Part shown: piece by piece, positions 45,234 through 54,277 of the stretch | Layout of the letters: every line of letters starts with the position of its first letter | How positions within the stretch are numbered: the first letter of the stretch is position 1 | Assembly (NCBI RefSeq): GCF_005116505.1 | Contig: NZ_SWBR01000001.1 | Location: 496,001-560,000, forward strand | Length of the DNA: 64,000 nt | Direction: 5' to 3' | DNA from: Pedobacter polaris | GTDB taxonomy: Bacteria > Bacteroidota > Bacteroidia > Sphingobacteriales > Sphingobacteriaceae | Made by a program: the position numbers and the translations under genes | The notes under the pieces: generated by a model | Told to the model about the DNA's origin: nothing | What the model saw: only the letters and a program-made list of their open reading frames with translations | Databases searched by the model: none

Positions 45234-45560
45234 TTAAAGCTCCTCCAACGGATTCCAGAAAACTGTTTTGAAATTCTTTATTTTATCGTTTTCTACAACT
45301 ATACCTTCTTGCTCTAAAAGCTGCTGCATTAATTCTGGAGGTGAAAAATGAAACTTACCTGTTAATAAGCCGCTACTATTAACCACTCTGTGTGCAGGAA
45401 CTTTTGGATGAGCAATACCCGCATTACTCATTGCATAACCAACCATACGGGCAGAACCACCAGCACCTAAAGCTTTTGCAATTGCACCATAAGAAGTCAC
45501 CCTTCCTTTTGGAACCAGTCGAGCAATTTCAAATACTTGATCGTAAAATGAATCTTTCAT
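45234..45560 (-). CDS. Alkyltransferase-like (MGMT family) protein, no catalytic cysteine
   Basis: The 108-residue protein has the MGMT DNA-binding fold: VPKGRVTSYGAIAKALGAGGSARMVGYAM, then VPAHRVVNSSGLLTG. In active O6-alkylguanine transferases the motif is PCHRV with the acceptor Cys; here it is PAHRV, which marks the alkyltransferase-like (ATL) group. ATL proteins bind alkylated DNA and recruit nucleotide excision repair. It is translationally coupled to trmB by a TAATG overlap. Confidence 0.92.
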   Translation of the reverse strand: MKDSFYDQVFEIARLVPKGRVTSYGAIAKALGAGGSARMVGYAMSNAGIAHPKVPAHRVVNSSGLLTGKFHFSPPELMQQLLEQEGIVVENDKIKNFKTVFWNPLEEL

Positions 45561-46210
45561 TAGCTAAATGAAAATTGAATATAATTGATGTTTTTATCGT
45601 GCTTTAAATATATTCTCTCGTAATGTGTTTTAATTGATAAAACTTCATCTGCAAATTCAGATTGATATAAATGAGCCGTTTTTTTGTGGGTAATTAATTG
45701 TAACTCTTCTACCTTTTCACAAGTATAATTATACAAACCATCGTTGTCGGTTTTCAGATTTACTTTTCCGCCAGCTTTTAGCAATATTTTATACTTAGCT
45801 AAAAAACCTGGAAAAGTTAATCTTTTCTTTTCTCTACTTTCTTGTGGCTGAGGATCTGCGAAGGTAATCCAGATTTCATCAATTTCTCCAGGTTCAAAAT
45901 ATTCTAGAATATCCTCAATTTGAATCCGCAAAAAAGCAAGATTGTGTATACCTTCATCAACCCCTGTTCTGGCGCCACGCCAAATTCTATTGCCTTTTAA
46001 ATCTATGCCAATAAAGTTTTTTTCTGGAAATAGCTTTGCTAAATTAACCGCATACTCTCCTTTGCCACAAGCTAATTCTAATACAACAGGATTATCATTT
46101 TTGAAATGTGCTGCTGCCCATTTTCCTTTCATTACCTTACCCAAGTGTAGCTGATACACATTTGGAAAAGTGTCTATTTCAGCAAACTTTCTTAATTTAT
46201 CTTTACCCAC
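45560..46210 (-). CDS. trmB: tRNA (guanine-N7-)-methyltransferase
   Basis: This 216-residue SAM-dependent enzyme methylates G46 in the tRNA variable loop. The SAM motif is LELACGKGEYAVNLA (about residue 44), then FIGIDLKGNRIWRG (about 65) and WITFADPQPQESREKKRLTFPGFLAKY (about 115), where the family normally reads DPWPKKRH; the QPQES spelling is common in Bacteroidota by my recollection. It is the first gene of the pair with the ATL gene. Confidence 0.94.
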   Translation of the reverse strand: MGKDKLRKFAEIDTFPNVYQLHLGKVMKGKWAAAHFKNDNPVVLELACGKGEYAVNLAKLFPEKNFIGIDLKGNRIWRGARTGVDEGIHNLAFLRIQIEDILEYFEPGEIDEIWITFADPQPQESREKKRLTFPGFLAKYKILLKAGGKVNLKTDNDGLYNYTCEKVEELQLITHKKTAHLYQSEFADEVLSIKTHYERIYLKHDKNINYIQFSFS

Positions 46211-46329
46211 TTTTAAATATTAAGGTGCAAAAATAAAATAAATTGGGCACTTGTGGCTTAAAAGCACAAATAATGATTGATGTATACAAATTGCAAATAG
46301 AGATTAGAACAGGAAGAATTCTTGCATCA

Positions 46330-47172
46330 TCACTTGATTTTTTTTGTTCGTTCAGTTACACTAGTTGATCTAGATACGGCATAAACTGTATTTCCAGCTG
46401 AAATTTGATACCCAACCGAGATACTATAGAGCAATTTTTCTGTAATTAAGCCTGTCTTATTGTCAATTACATATGTGCCATTGGTATTACTACTAATCAA
46501 TTTGCCAACAATTGAATTGGTAAATTTAACAATGGTATTATTTTCGGTTATCTCTTCAATTGTAAAATTAGTTTTCAATTTCTGTTTATCAATTACTACA
46601 GAATCGGCCCATGAAAATCCCTTTATGAGTGATTTATCATAAGTTATATCCGCTAACATGCTAAATAAAGTTTGTTTTTCGAAAACTTCAGGTTGTAATC
46701 CAGCAAATGATACTAAGGTATCTGTTGCTAGTTCTGCTTTGTAATCTGTTGAAGATTGTATAATTCCATACTTATTAATGACTAAATTAATTGGCTTTTT
46801 AATCATAAAATTCAATGCTTTTAAAATGGTAGATGTAGAATCGAAACCAGTTTCAGAATTATATATCAACTTCTGACCAAGCGCATCCAAAACTAGATCC
46901 ATCTTTTTAATTTCTACATTAAAAGAATACTCTTTATCATTAGTTGAAGTAACTTTATATGTTTTTGTAGCGGTAGTAACAGAGTTAATATTAAGTAATT
47001 GATTTCCTCTTTTAAGCACTGCGCTTGAATTAGTCAACATTTCTGTTTGGTATTCTTCACCTTGCTTAAACTGAAAAGCCCTATGACCCTCTTGTGCCTG
47101 CAAAGAAATAGCCATTAAAAAAAGCCATACCCATAAGCCCCCACGTACTATATATTTCGTCTTATTACTCAT
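46330..47172 (-). CDS. Secreted beta-rich protein of unknown function
   Basis: The 280-residue product has an N-terminal signal/anchor (GGLWVWLFLMAISLQAQE). The body is beta-rich (EEYQTEMLTNSSAVLKRGNQ, KEYSFNVEIKKMDLVLDALGQKL, IDNKTGLITEKLLYSISVGYQ). Similar bacteroidal proteins sense or bind lipidic ligands in the periplasm, but I can assign no function. It is followed after 35 nt by a low-complexity secreted gene and a barrel gene on the same strand. Confidence 0.75.
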   Translation of the reverse strand: MSNKTKYIVRGGLWVWLFLMAISLQAQEGHRAFQFKQGEEYQTEMLTNSSAVLKRGNQLLNINSVTTATKTYKVTSTNDKEYSFNVEIKKMDLVLDALGQKLIYNSETGFDSTSTILKALNFMIKKPINLVINKYGIIQSSTDYKAELATDTLVSFAGLQPEVFEKQTLFSMLADITYDKSLIKGFSWADSVVIDKQKLKTNFTIEEITENNTIVKFTNSIVGKLISSNTNGTYVIDNKTGLITEKLLYSISVGYQISAGNTVYAVSRSTSVTERTKKIK

Positions 47173-47207
47173 TGGTGTTTGCGTTATAAATTGCGCCAGA
47201 TAATAAA

Positions 47208-47612
47208 TTAATTTCTGCCTATTGCTAATCTCAAACTAGGACTAGGAGGTATAGCTGGAATTGGGGGCAATACTGTTAATGCAGGTAAGGTTACTGAAGT
47301 AGTAACTGTTTGAGGTGCAGCCGTTGTACCAGCAGCTGGTGGCGCTGGGGTTGCAGGTGTTGGCGGTATAGCTGGTGCAACATTTGTTGTAGTTGTTGTT
47401 GCAAAAGTTGCCGCAGTTTGAACAGGTATCCCAGGAATTGGTGGTGGAGCCGGAACGGTTACTGTGGTAATAGTGGTTGTAGGTGTAATTTGAGGAGTAA
47501 TTACAGGTACTGGCACCTTGAAATCTGAATTACTTCCTGTACCATTCTGGGCCATTACTTTAATTCCCATTAAAGAGAAAATTGTCAAAAAAACTAATAT
47601 TAACTTTTTCAT
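47208..47612 (-). CDS. Secreted Pro/Thr/Ala-rich low-complexity protein
   Basis: The 134-residue product has a signal peptide (cleaved near KVMAQN). Almost all of the rest is a PPxPxxPxxT/AATFATTTT low-complexity tract with no charged core until the last residues (SLRLAIGRN). It may be a disordered linker or surface spacer. It is 11 nt downstream of a beta-barrel gene. Confidence 0.65.
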   Translation of the reverse strand: MKKLILVFLTIFSLMGIKVMAQNGTGSNSDFKVPVPVITPQITPTTTITTVTVPAPPPIPGIPVQTAATFATTTTTNVAPAIPPTPATPAPPAAGTTAAPQTVTTSVTLPALTVLPPIPAIPPSPSLRLAIGRN

Positions 47613-47623
47613 CGTTTTGTTAT

Positions 47624-48487
47624 TTAATAATTTACTTTCTTATCTAGAATAAAAGGATAGGCCAGAGTACCGATAAAAGAAACTCGGTCTCCAGAATTTC
47701 TTGTTAAATTATAAACTCCGTACCCAAGTGTTAGAGGCGATTTACTGAATGGTCTTAACCCACTAGAAAAACCTAAGTTTAAGCCAGACCACTCTGCATT
47801 TATATTCATATTTTTAAATAATTCATAAGATACATTCGCAAAAACCCCTGTTCCATATTTTCCTTTACCAGATGCAATGTCTTTTGGACTTTTATACAAA
47901 AAACGGCCATTACCTACGCCAATAGTATAGCCTAAAGCAGAACGTCCCGTTGATTTAGAGGAAACAGTTTGCACCGAATGACTAAATGCAACATAAAAAG
48001 TAGCATCTGGAGCATCAGAAATAGATGAACTTGCAAATAGTTGAATTCCTCCTACAGAGATACTGCTTGCTTTAAATATTTGCTTACTGAGTATAATATT
48101 TGCTGAAAGATCTTGTAATTCAGATACGCGTCCAACATTTACACTTAAAGAAGTATTCACGTATTTTTTTGGATCACCAAAGCTTAAACCTGCAGCCGTA
48201 ATCAAATCTGCCTTTTTGGGGGTTGCATATTCAGCAGGATAAATACCTCCAACTACAACATACAAGTAAGTAGTATTACCACCACCCCAACCAGAAGGAG
48301 TCATTACACTTTGAACTGAGCCATTTGGCAGTAAAATTCCATTGCCAAAAAAACCTACCTCTTTCTCTCTTCGTAAAGAGTCAAGTTTTAGCCTTAGCCC
48401 ACTTTCAAAGACGTTCTGTGCAAATAAAAAACTTGTAAAGAATAGCATGGCTGCTAAAGTACTTATAAAGATTTTGAGCGTTTTCAT
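47624..48487 (-). CDS. Putative outer-membrane beta-barrel protein
   Basis: The 287-residue protein has a signal peptide (cleaved near LFAQN). Alternating amphipathic strands follow, with glycine- and aromatic-rich turns (AGLSFGDPKKYVNTSLSVNVGRV, NIILSKQIFKASSISVGGIQLFASSS, TGVFANVSYELFKNMNINAEWSGLNLGFSSGL), consistent with a porin- or OmpW-like barrel of about 12 strands. The family and cargo are unknown. A three-gene run with the two genes downstream is probable. Confidence 0.75.
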   Translation of the reverse strand: MKTLKIFISTLAAMLFFTSFLFAQNVFESGLRLKLDSLRREKEVGFFGNGILLPNGSVQSVMTPSGWGGGNTTYLYVVVGGIYPAEYATPKKADLITAAGLSFGDPKKYVNTSLSVNVGRVSELQDLSANIILSKQIFKASSISVGGIQLFASSSISDAPDATFYVAFSHSVQTVSSKSTGRSALGYTIGVGNGRFLYKSPKDIASGKGKYGTGVFANVSYELFKNMNINAEWSGLNLGFSSGLRPFSKSPLTLGYGVYNLTRNSGDRVSFIGTLAYPFILDKKVNY

Positions 48488-48685
48488 TAGTCAACTTTGA
48501 ATGAAGGTAGTTATTATTTAATAAATTAAATATTTTTCAAAGATAAAACATTAATTATTAATTACTAACGGCAAGATTAATAAAATAGCCAGAACCCCAT
48601 CAACACATCAAAATAAGGTTAATAAAACTAGAGCATCCTATTGTCAAAATCAATATATTTACAAATAATTATAAATTATAGCTAT

Positions 48686-49618
48686 ATGACCTTAGTTCAG
48701 CTTGAATATATTGTAGCCGTAGACACCTACCGTAGCTTTGTAAGTGCTGCAGATAAATGCTTTGTAACGCAACCTACTTTAAGCATGCAGGTACAAAAAC
48801 TAGAAGAATTTTTAAATGTTAAAATCTTCGATAGGAGTAAACAACCTATTATTCCTACAGAAATTGGCGCTCAAATTATTGCTCAGGCCCGCATTGTGCT
48901 ACAAGAGAATAAAAAAATAAAAGAAATTATCAGCAGCCAACAACAAGATGTACTTGGAGAGTTGAAAATTGGCATTATCCCCACAATTGCGCCCTACTTA
49001 TTACCACAGGTGATTTCATCTATGTTAGAAAAATATCCCGATCTGAAATTATTAATTTGGGAATACACTACAGAAGACATTATACATCATTTAAAAACAG
49101 GCGTAATAGATTGCGGTATTTTAGCGACCCCGTTAGTTGACCAGAATATAAGTGAAATGCCTTTATATTATGAAAATTTTGTAAGCTATATCAGTAAAAA
49201 CAGCAAGCTTTTTAAAAAGAAAGCAATAGATGCCGACGATCTAGAAGACGAGAACATTTGGCTCTTAAACGAAGGTCACTGTATGAGATCGCAGGTATTG
49301 AACATCTGTCGTTCTACCAAGAACAATCGTTTACAGTCTTTAACCTATAATACTGGCAGTGTAGAGACCTTAATAAGAATGGTTGATGTAAATAATGGAG
49401 CAACATTATTGCCAGAGTTAGCATTAGCAGAATTAAGTGTAAAACAGCTCAACAAAGTCCGTTACTTTAAATCACCAGAACCTGTTAGGGAAATTAGCTT
49501 AGTTACGCATAAAAATTTCATTAAAAAAAGGATGCTAAATGCTTTGCGTGAAGAAATTTTAGCTGTAATACCTAAAGCAATGAAGCAACGAAAAAAGAAA
49601 GATGTTATAGGGATTTAA
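48686..49618 (+). CDS. oxyR: LysR-family peroxide regulator OxyR
   Basis: The 310-residue protein has a LysR winged helix (TLVQLEYIVAVDTYRSFVSAADKCFVTQPTLSMQVQKLEEFL) and an effector domain with the redox cysteines in EGHCMRSQVLNIC. These fall at residues 199 and 208, exactly the E. coli OxyR positions. The ATG at 48686 is used; an upstream frame extension lacks conservation. It should activate catalase/peroxidase-type genes on H2O2 oxidation. It converges on a DUF2784 gene, overlapping it by 14 nt. Confidence 0.95.
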   Translation: MTLVQLEYIVAVDTYRSFVSAADKCFVTQPTLSMQVQKLEEFLNVKIFDRSKQPIIPTEIGAQIIAQARIVLQENKKIKEIISSQQQDVLGELKIGIIPTIAPYLLPQVISSMLEKYPDLKLLIWEYTTEDIIHHLKTGVIDCGILATPLVDQNISEMPLYYENFVSYISKNSKLFKKKAIDADDLEDENIWLLNEGHCMRSQVLNICRSTKNNRLQSLTYNTGSVETLIRMVDVNNGATLLPELALAELSVKQLNKVRYFKSPEPVREISLVTHKNFIKKRMLNALREEILAVIPKAMKQRKKKDVIGI

Positions 49619-49982
49619 TTTTATTAAAGAAATTAACCTTAATAGAGCAGGCGATTGCAACCAAAAAGAATATTAATGTTAATACATCAATTAAATCCGC
49701 ATTGATATTTGATCCAGTGAGTTTATCAGCAAAATATTTAATAAAAGAACCAGGTAAATTTTGTTCGCCTAGCTGTGTTTTAATATTCCATTGCCAGTCT
49801 GTAATTGGGCAATAACCAAAACCAAACCAAACTCCTAAAATGGTCCAACATCCAAGTGTAACCATAGCAAACCAAAAATGGAGTTTTTTAGTCGCCTTAA
49901 ATAACCAACCAAAAAGATTAAAACCAATAATGATTAGGTGTAAAATGGTAAGCAGAATATCTAATACCATCAAACTCATCAC
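49605..49982 (-). CDS. DUF2784-family membrane protein
   Basis: The 125-residue protein has three to four membrane segments (LTILHLIIIGFNLFGWLF, LHFWFAMVTLGCWTILGVWFGFGYCPIT, VLTLIFFLVAIACSIKV). The motif FGYCPITDWQWNIKTQLG is the DUF2784 signature. Function is unknown. The 3' end overlaps oxyR by 14 nt on the opposite strand. It lies 4 nt after the Spy-like gene on the same strand. Confidence 0.9.
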   Translation of the reverse strand: MMSLMVLDILLTILHLIIIGFNLFGWLFKATKKLHFWFAMVTLGCWTILGVWFGFGYCPITDWQWNIKTQLGEQNLPGSFIKYFADKLTGSNINADLIDVLTLIFFLVAIACSIKVNFFNKIKSL

Positions 49983-49985
49983 TAT

Positions 49986-50426
49986 TTAATTATTTCCAGT
50001 GCTCTTTAATCCTTCAATACCGACCACCTTTTCTTCTTCTTCCCCTTTTTTCTTCTTTTTCTTTTTCTTACCAGGATCAATGCCACTTAAACGTTCTTCG
50101 TTAAGTTTATTGAATTCATCTATCTGATCTGGCTTTAAAACAAGTTTGATGTTTTTATTCATCTCATTTTGTAGCCTGTAAATTCTAGTTTCATCTTCTT
50201 CCTTCGCAGTACCTGCTACTTGCTTTTTATAGAGTAACAGCTGCTCTTTAGCCATATCGAAAGCATAATTATAAATCACACTTCTTTGAGTTGGGGTTAG
50301 CTTTAAGCGCTTATCCATTTCTTCGATATTCTTTTTTGCAATTTCTTCTGAAGTAGGTACTTTTTGAGCATTACCTGAAAAAAACACACCCATCACCAAT
50401 ACTAGAACTAAAATCAATTTTTTCAT
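49986..50426 (-). CDS. Spy/CpxP-like secreted helical protein with Lys/Glu-rich tail
   Basis: The 146-residue product from the ATG at 50426 has a signal peptide (cleaved near SGNAQK). A helical body with an LTPTQ motif (KRLKLTPTQRSVIYNYAFDM) follows, as in Spy/CpxP-type periplasmic chaperones. It then has a tract of eight lysines followed by GEEEEK. The function is an inference from the motif. Confidence 0.7.
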   Translation of the reverse strand: MKKLILVLVLVMGVFFSGNAQKVPTSEEIAKKNIEEMDKRLKLTPTQRSVIYNYAFDMAKEQLLLYKKQVAGTAKEEDETRIYRLQNEMNKNIKLVLKPDQIDEFNKLNEERLSGIDPGKKKKKKKKGEEEEKVVGIEGLKSTGNN

Positions 50427-50499
50427 CAGTCTCTTATTTAAGTCTACCATCAATTGTAATTCAGTTTAGATGGTTAGTCATCAAATTTATAAAATTATA

Positions 50500-50540
50500 A
50501 TCAAAAAATAAGGCTTGTAAATTTTACATCTACAAGCCTT
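50500..50540 (-). terminator. Terminator after the superoxide dismutase gene
   Basis: AAGGCTTGTA (50509-50518) pairs perfectly with TACAAGCCTT (50530-50539). On the minus strand the hairpin is followed by ATTTTTT, downstream of the sod stop. Confidence 0.9.
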
Positions 50541-50560
50541 ACCAAATATCTATATTATAT

Positions 50561-51169
50561 TTACAATGCTTTTTTGTAACGTTCTGCTACTGCATCCCAG
50601 TTTACAACATTCCAAATTGCAGCTAAATAATCTGGGCGTTTATTTTGATATTTTAAATAGTAAGCATGCTCCCATACATCGATACCGAAAATTGGTGTGC
50701 CTTTTACTTCAGCGATATCCATTAAAGGATTATCTTGGTTTGGAGTAGAAGAAACAACTAATTTTTTATCAGCACCTACAGAAAGCCAAGCCCATCCAGA
50801 ACCAAATCTAGTTGCGCCAGCATCTTGAATTTTAGTCTTAAATTCAGCAAAAGATCCAAAAGCTTCGTTTATTGCTTTCGCTAAATCGCCTGTTGGCTCA
50901 CCACCTTTATTAGGCCCAAGAACTGTCCAGAATAATGAGTGATTAAAATGACCACCACCATTATTACGAACTGCAGCTGGATATTTTGAGATATTTTTTA
51001 CGATTTCTTCAATGCTTGAATTCGCTTCTGGCTTGCCTTCTAAAGCTTTATTTAAATTAGTTACATAAGCTTGGTGGTGTTTACCATGATGAATTTCCAT
51101 GGTTAATTTATCAATATTCGGTTCTAATGCGTCTGTTGCGTATGCTAACGCAGGTAATTCAAAAGCCAT
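50561..51169 (-). CDS. sodA: Superoxide dismutase, Mn-type
   Basis: The 202-residue cytoplasmic enzyme dismutates superoxide. Metal ligands are in [16 protein letters not shown] (His27), NHSLFW (His near 80) and [11 protein letters not shown] (Asp and His near 165). [11 protein letters not shown] and NQDNPLM favour the Mn rather than Fe type, although cambialistic enzymes exist in Bacteroidota. It has no signal peptide. A -7 box lies upstream. Confidence 0.96.
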   Translation of the reverse strand: MAFELPALAYATDALEPNIDKLTMEIHHGKHHQAYVTNLNKALEGKPEANSSIEEIVKNISKYPAAVRNNGGGHFNHSLFWTVLGPNKGGEPTGDLAKAINEAFGSFAEFKTKIQDAGATRFGSGWAWLSVGADKKLVVSSTPNQDNPLMDIAEVKGTPIFGIDVWEHAYYLKYQNKRPDYLAAIWNVVNWDAVAERYKKAL

Positions 51170-51204
51170 AATTATATATTTAAGTTTTTTATAATGTTAA
51201 TGTA

Positions 51205-51212
51205 CAAATATA
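51205..51212 (-). promoter_or_regulatory. Predicted -7 box of sodA
   Basis: On the minus strand TATATTTG matches TAnnTTTG and lies about 36 nt upstream of the sodA start. The -33 box is weak (ATTG at about 23 nt). Confidence 0.5.
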
Positions 51213-51251
51213 ACAGAGAAACATTAAGTTTTATTCAATTCTTTGTCAAGT

Positions 51252-51725
51252 TTATTTACGTTTATTTTGAAAAAATGCAGTCATTAAAGCCCCACATTCT
51301 GCGCTCAAAACTCCACCTTTTAATAACGTTTTGGGGTGTAAAAGGTTTTGATTTATCCTTGTAAACCCACGCTTATCTTCGTTAGCACCAAAAACAATTC
51401 TACTAATTTGTGTCCAATAACTAGCCCCTGCGCACATCACACATGGCTCTATGGTAACATATAATGTGCAATCTTTTAAATATTTTCCACCAAGTGTTTG
51501 CGCAGCAGCAGTAAAAGCTTGCATTTCTGCATGCGCAGTTACATCATTTAACTGTTCGGTTAAATTATAACCACGCCCAATAATTTTACCTTGTGCAACT
51601 ATGATAGCACCAATCGGAATTTCTTGAGCATCATACGCTTTTTTTGCTTCATTTAAAGCAAGGCGCATAAAGTGTTCATCCTCCTGTGTTTTGTTTTGAT
51701 CTGCTTCGAAATTGTAAAAGCTCAT
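51252..51725 (-). CDS. tadA: tRNA-specific adenosine deaminase TadA-type
   Basis: The 157-residue cytidine/deoxycytidylate-deaminase-fold enzyme has the zinc motif HAEMQAF (about 65-71) and PCVMCAGA (about 96-103). In bacteria this subfamily converts A34 to inosine in tRNA-Arg(ACG). It begins right after the tRNA-binding CsaA-like gene with a TAA-ATG abutment, so the two form an operon. Confidence 0.9.
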   Translation of the reverse strand: MSFYNFEADQNKTQEDEHFMRLALNEAKKAYDAQEIPIGAIIVAQGKIIGRGYNLTEQLNDVTAHAEMQAFTAAAQTLGGKYLKDCTLYVTIEPCVMCAGASYWTQISRIVFGANEDKRGFTRINQNLLHPKTLLKGGVLSAECGALMTAFFQNKRK

Positions 51726-52061
51726 TTAAATTAATTTACTACCATTTGGCACTTTCTTGTCTACCGATGTTAATACAATATCACCATTTTCATCTGCAAA
51801 ACCTGTAACTAAAAATTCGCTCATAAATTTTCCGATCTGCTTTTTTGGAAAATTAATTACACCAACAATTTGTTTGCCTACTAATTCTTCTTTTGTATAG
51901 TGTTTAGTGATTTGTGCACTACTCATTTTAACCCCTAATTCTCCAAAATCTACACTTACTTTGTAAGCAGGTTTACGTGCTTCAGGAAATTCAAAAACCT
52001 CGAGTATTGTTCCTATTCTAAGTTCAACTTTTTCAAAATCGTTCCAAGTAATTTCTTGCAT
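51726..52061 (-). CDS. tRNA-binding CsaA-like protein
   Basis: The 111-residue protein has the OB fold of the EMAP/Trbp111/CsaA group: FEKVELRIGTILEVFEFPEARKPAYKVSVDFGELG, then the end VGVINFPKKQIGKFMSEFLVTGFA. CsaA has chaperone-like and tRNA-binding activity. The ATG at 52061 is used. It is 102 nt from the divergent rlmI-like gene and is operon-coupled to tadA. Confidence 0.93.
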   Translation of the reverse strand: MQEITWNDFEKVELRIGTILEVFEFPEARKPAYKVSVDFGELGVKMSSAQITKHYTKEELVGKQIVGVINFPKKQIGKFMSEFLVTGFADENGDIVLTSVDKKVPNGSKLI

Positions 52062-52162
52062 TTTGTAAAAATACAAAAGTATTGAGTATTGCTATAGGAG
52101 ATTTGAGATTAAATGCAGACCACCTTACAGCCATCAGCCTTACTTTTTATTACCTTTGCAAC

Positions 52163-53350
52163 ATGGTAGAGATCAAGTTAAAAAAAGGAAAAGAGAAAGC
52201 GGTTTTACAACGTCATCCTTGGGTATTTTCTGGCGCACTAGATAAAATTAAAGGAGCTCCTGAAAATGGAGATGTAGTTAGGGTTCACAGTGCGAACAAC
52301 GATTTTTTAGCTTATGGTTACTTCAACGATCAGTCTCGTGTTGCTGTTCGTTTATTAGAATGGAATGAAGATTATGTTATTGATGAGGCTTGGTATGAGC
52401 AAAAAATCAATAATGCAATCCAATCAAGAGCACATCTTTTAAAAAGTAAATACACAAATACCTGTCGATTAATTTTTAGTGAAGCCGATTTTTTACCGGG
52501 ACTAATTGTAGATAAATATGATGATTTTCTATCCATTCAAATCTTAAGTACTGGAATTGAAAAAGCAAAAACAATCATTATTGATATTTTGGTTAAAGCC
52601 TTACAGCCTAAAGGGATTTTCGATCGTAGTGATGCAACAGCCCGTACCCACGAAGGCATTACTGCCGAAAATGGTTTACTTTGGGGAGAAGCACCAGCAG
52701 CGTTTATTGAAGTAAGAGAAAATGACATCACTTATCATATCAATATAGCAGAGGGCCAAAAATCTGGATTTTATTGCGACCAGCGTGATAACCGTAAACT
52801 TTTAGCAGCGTATGCTGATGGAAAAAGCGTGTTAGACTGCTTTAGTTACAGTGGCGGGTTTAGTCTAAATGCTTTCAAGAACGGAGCCACAACAGTAACA
52901 AGTGTTGATAGTTCGGCATTGGCGATCGAGACCTTAAAACAAAATATTGAACTCAATAAATTCGATTCCAAAAATCATACTGCAATTCAATCTGATGTAA
53001 ATAAACAGCTAAGGATATTTAAAGAGGAAGGCAAAAAATTTGACATCGTTGTTTTGGATCCGCCAAAGTATGCGCCATCTCGCTCGGCTTTAGATAGAGC
53101 AGCTCGTGCATACAAAGATTTAAACCGTTTAGGTCTATTGCTGTTAGAAAGTGGCGGCTTATTAGCTACATTTTCCTGCTCTGGTGCGGTTGACATTGAA
53201 ACCTTTAAACAAATAATTGCTTGGGCTGCATTAGATGCAGGAAAAGAAGTTCAGGTGATCAGGCAGTTCTCTCAACCAGAAGATCATCCAGTTCGTTTAT
53301 CTTTCCCAGAGGGAGAATATTTGAAGGGCTTACTTGTTAGGGTATTATAA
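52163..53350 (+). CDS. rlmI: RlmI-like 23S rRNA (cytosine-C5)-methyltransferase
   Basis: The 395-residue class I SAM methyltransferase has an N-terminal PUA domain (KKGKEKAVLQRHPWVFSGALDKI), a middle EEHEE-like domain, and the SAM domain (VLDCFSYSGGFSLNAFKNGA near residue 222, VLDPPKYAPS near 297, TFSCSGAVD near 337). It resembles RlmI, which methylates C1962 of 23S rRNA. The ATG at 52163 is chosen rather than a longer upstream frame. Confidence 0.9.
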   Translation: MVEIKLKKGKEKAVLQRHPWVFSGALDKIKGAPENGDVVRVHSANNDFLAYGYFNDQSRVAVRLLEWNEDYVIDEAWYEQKINNAIQSRAHLLKSKYTNTCRLIFSEADFLPGLIVDKYDDFLSIQILSTGIEKAKTIIIDILVKALQPKGIFDRSDATARTHEGITAENGLLWGEAPAAFIEVRENDITYHINIAEGQKSGFYCDQRDNRKLLAAYADGKSVLDCFSYSGGFSLNAFKNGATTVTSVDSSALAIETLKQNIELNKFDSKNHTAIQSDVNKQLRIFKEEGKKFDIVVLDPPKYAPSRSALDRAARAYKDLNRLGLLLLESGGLLATFSCSGAVDIETFKQIIAWAALDAGKEVQVIRQFSQPEDHPVRLSFPEGEYLKGLLVRVL

Positions 53351-53374
53351 ATAACCAAATTATATTAATAAACG

Positions 53375-54262
53375 ATGCTCATAGCTCAAAATATTAAATT
53401 AAGTAGGGTACTATTAGATACCTGGAAAGTGGATGTGATCATGATCATTTCATGTACAGCAGCTTATTTTGTTAGGGAGTATTTAATTTCGTATCATTTT
53501 CAAATTTCCACAATAATTCCAACAGTACTTGGTACTGCGATAGCATTCTTTATAGGTTTTAATAATAACCAAGCTTATGATAGATGGTGGGAAGCTCGAA
53601 AAATTTGGGGAGCAATAGTTAATGATTCAAGGAGTTTAGCTAGAAATTTAATCAACTTTGTTGAGGATGAAGAAACTGCTAAAAGAATGGTCTGCAGGCA
53701 TATTTCTTTTATTTATGCTTTAAAAGCTAACCTCCGCAATACAGTAGATGAAATTTACACCAAATACTTAACTGAATTCGATAAGCTAGAAGTAGGAAAA
53801 CACAGCAATAAGCATAATGCTATTTTAAACATTCAGGCAATGGAATTGCAAAAGCTATACAAAGAGAATAAAATTGATGGATTTAAGTTTATGGAAATCA
53901 ACGAAATGTTGGTGAAATTAACTGATAGCATGGGCGGTTGCGAACGAATTAAAAACACCATATTTCCAACCACATATAGTTACCTAACTAAAGTTTTCAT
54001 TTGGTTATTTGTAGTAACTTTTACATTGGTTATTAGTCAAGATATGGGTTACTGGAGCATTTTTATGGGTTGGTTAATCGGTTTTGTGTTTGTATCTACT
54101 CAGATTAATGGAATGCGTTTGGTTAATCCATTCAACATTAATGCTAGCGGATTGCCCCTGAACAATATTGCCAGAACCATAGAGATTAATCTATTACAAA
54201 TGCTTAATGAAGAAGATATTCCTGAACCAGTTAGACCAATAAATGATGAGTATATTTTATAA
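53375..54262 (+). CDS. Bestrophin-like anion channel family protein
   Basis: The 295-residue membrane protein begins LSRVLLDTWKVDVIMIISCTAAYFV and has the bestrophin motif GFNNNQAYDRWWEARKIWGAIVNDSRSLARNLINF (about 62-96). Bacterial bestrophins form pentameric ion channels or putative transporters. It is monocistronic, 24 nt after rlmI, and probably cotranscribed with it. Confidence 0.9.
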   Translation: MLIAQNIKLSRVLLDTWKVDVIMIISCTAAYFVREYLISYHFQISTIIPTVLGTAIAFFIGFNNNQAYDRWWEARKIWGAIVNDSRSLARNLINFVEDEETAKRMVCRHISFIYALKANLRNTVDEIYTKYLTEFDKLEVGKHSNKHNAILNIQAMELQKLYKENKIDGFKFMEINEMLVKLTDSMGGCERIKNTIFPTTYSYLTKVFIWLFVVTFTLVISQDMGYWSIFMGWLIGFVFVSTQINGMRLVNPFNINASGLPLNNIARTIEINLLQMLNEEDIPEPVRPINDEYIL

Positions 54263-54277
54263 ACTCGTCTTTAAATC

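Noticed and set aside
47310..47528. Cys/Trp/Arg-rich 72-residue plus-strand ORF
   Set aside because: It is the shadow of the Pro/Thr/Ala low-complexity gene on the other strand.
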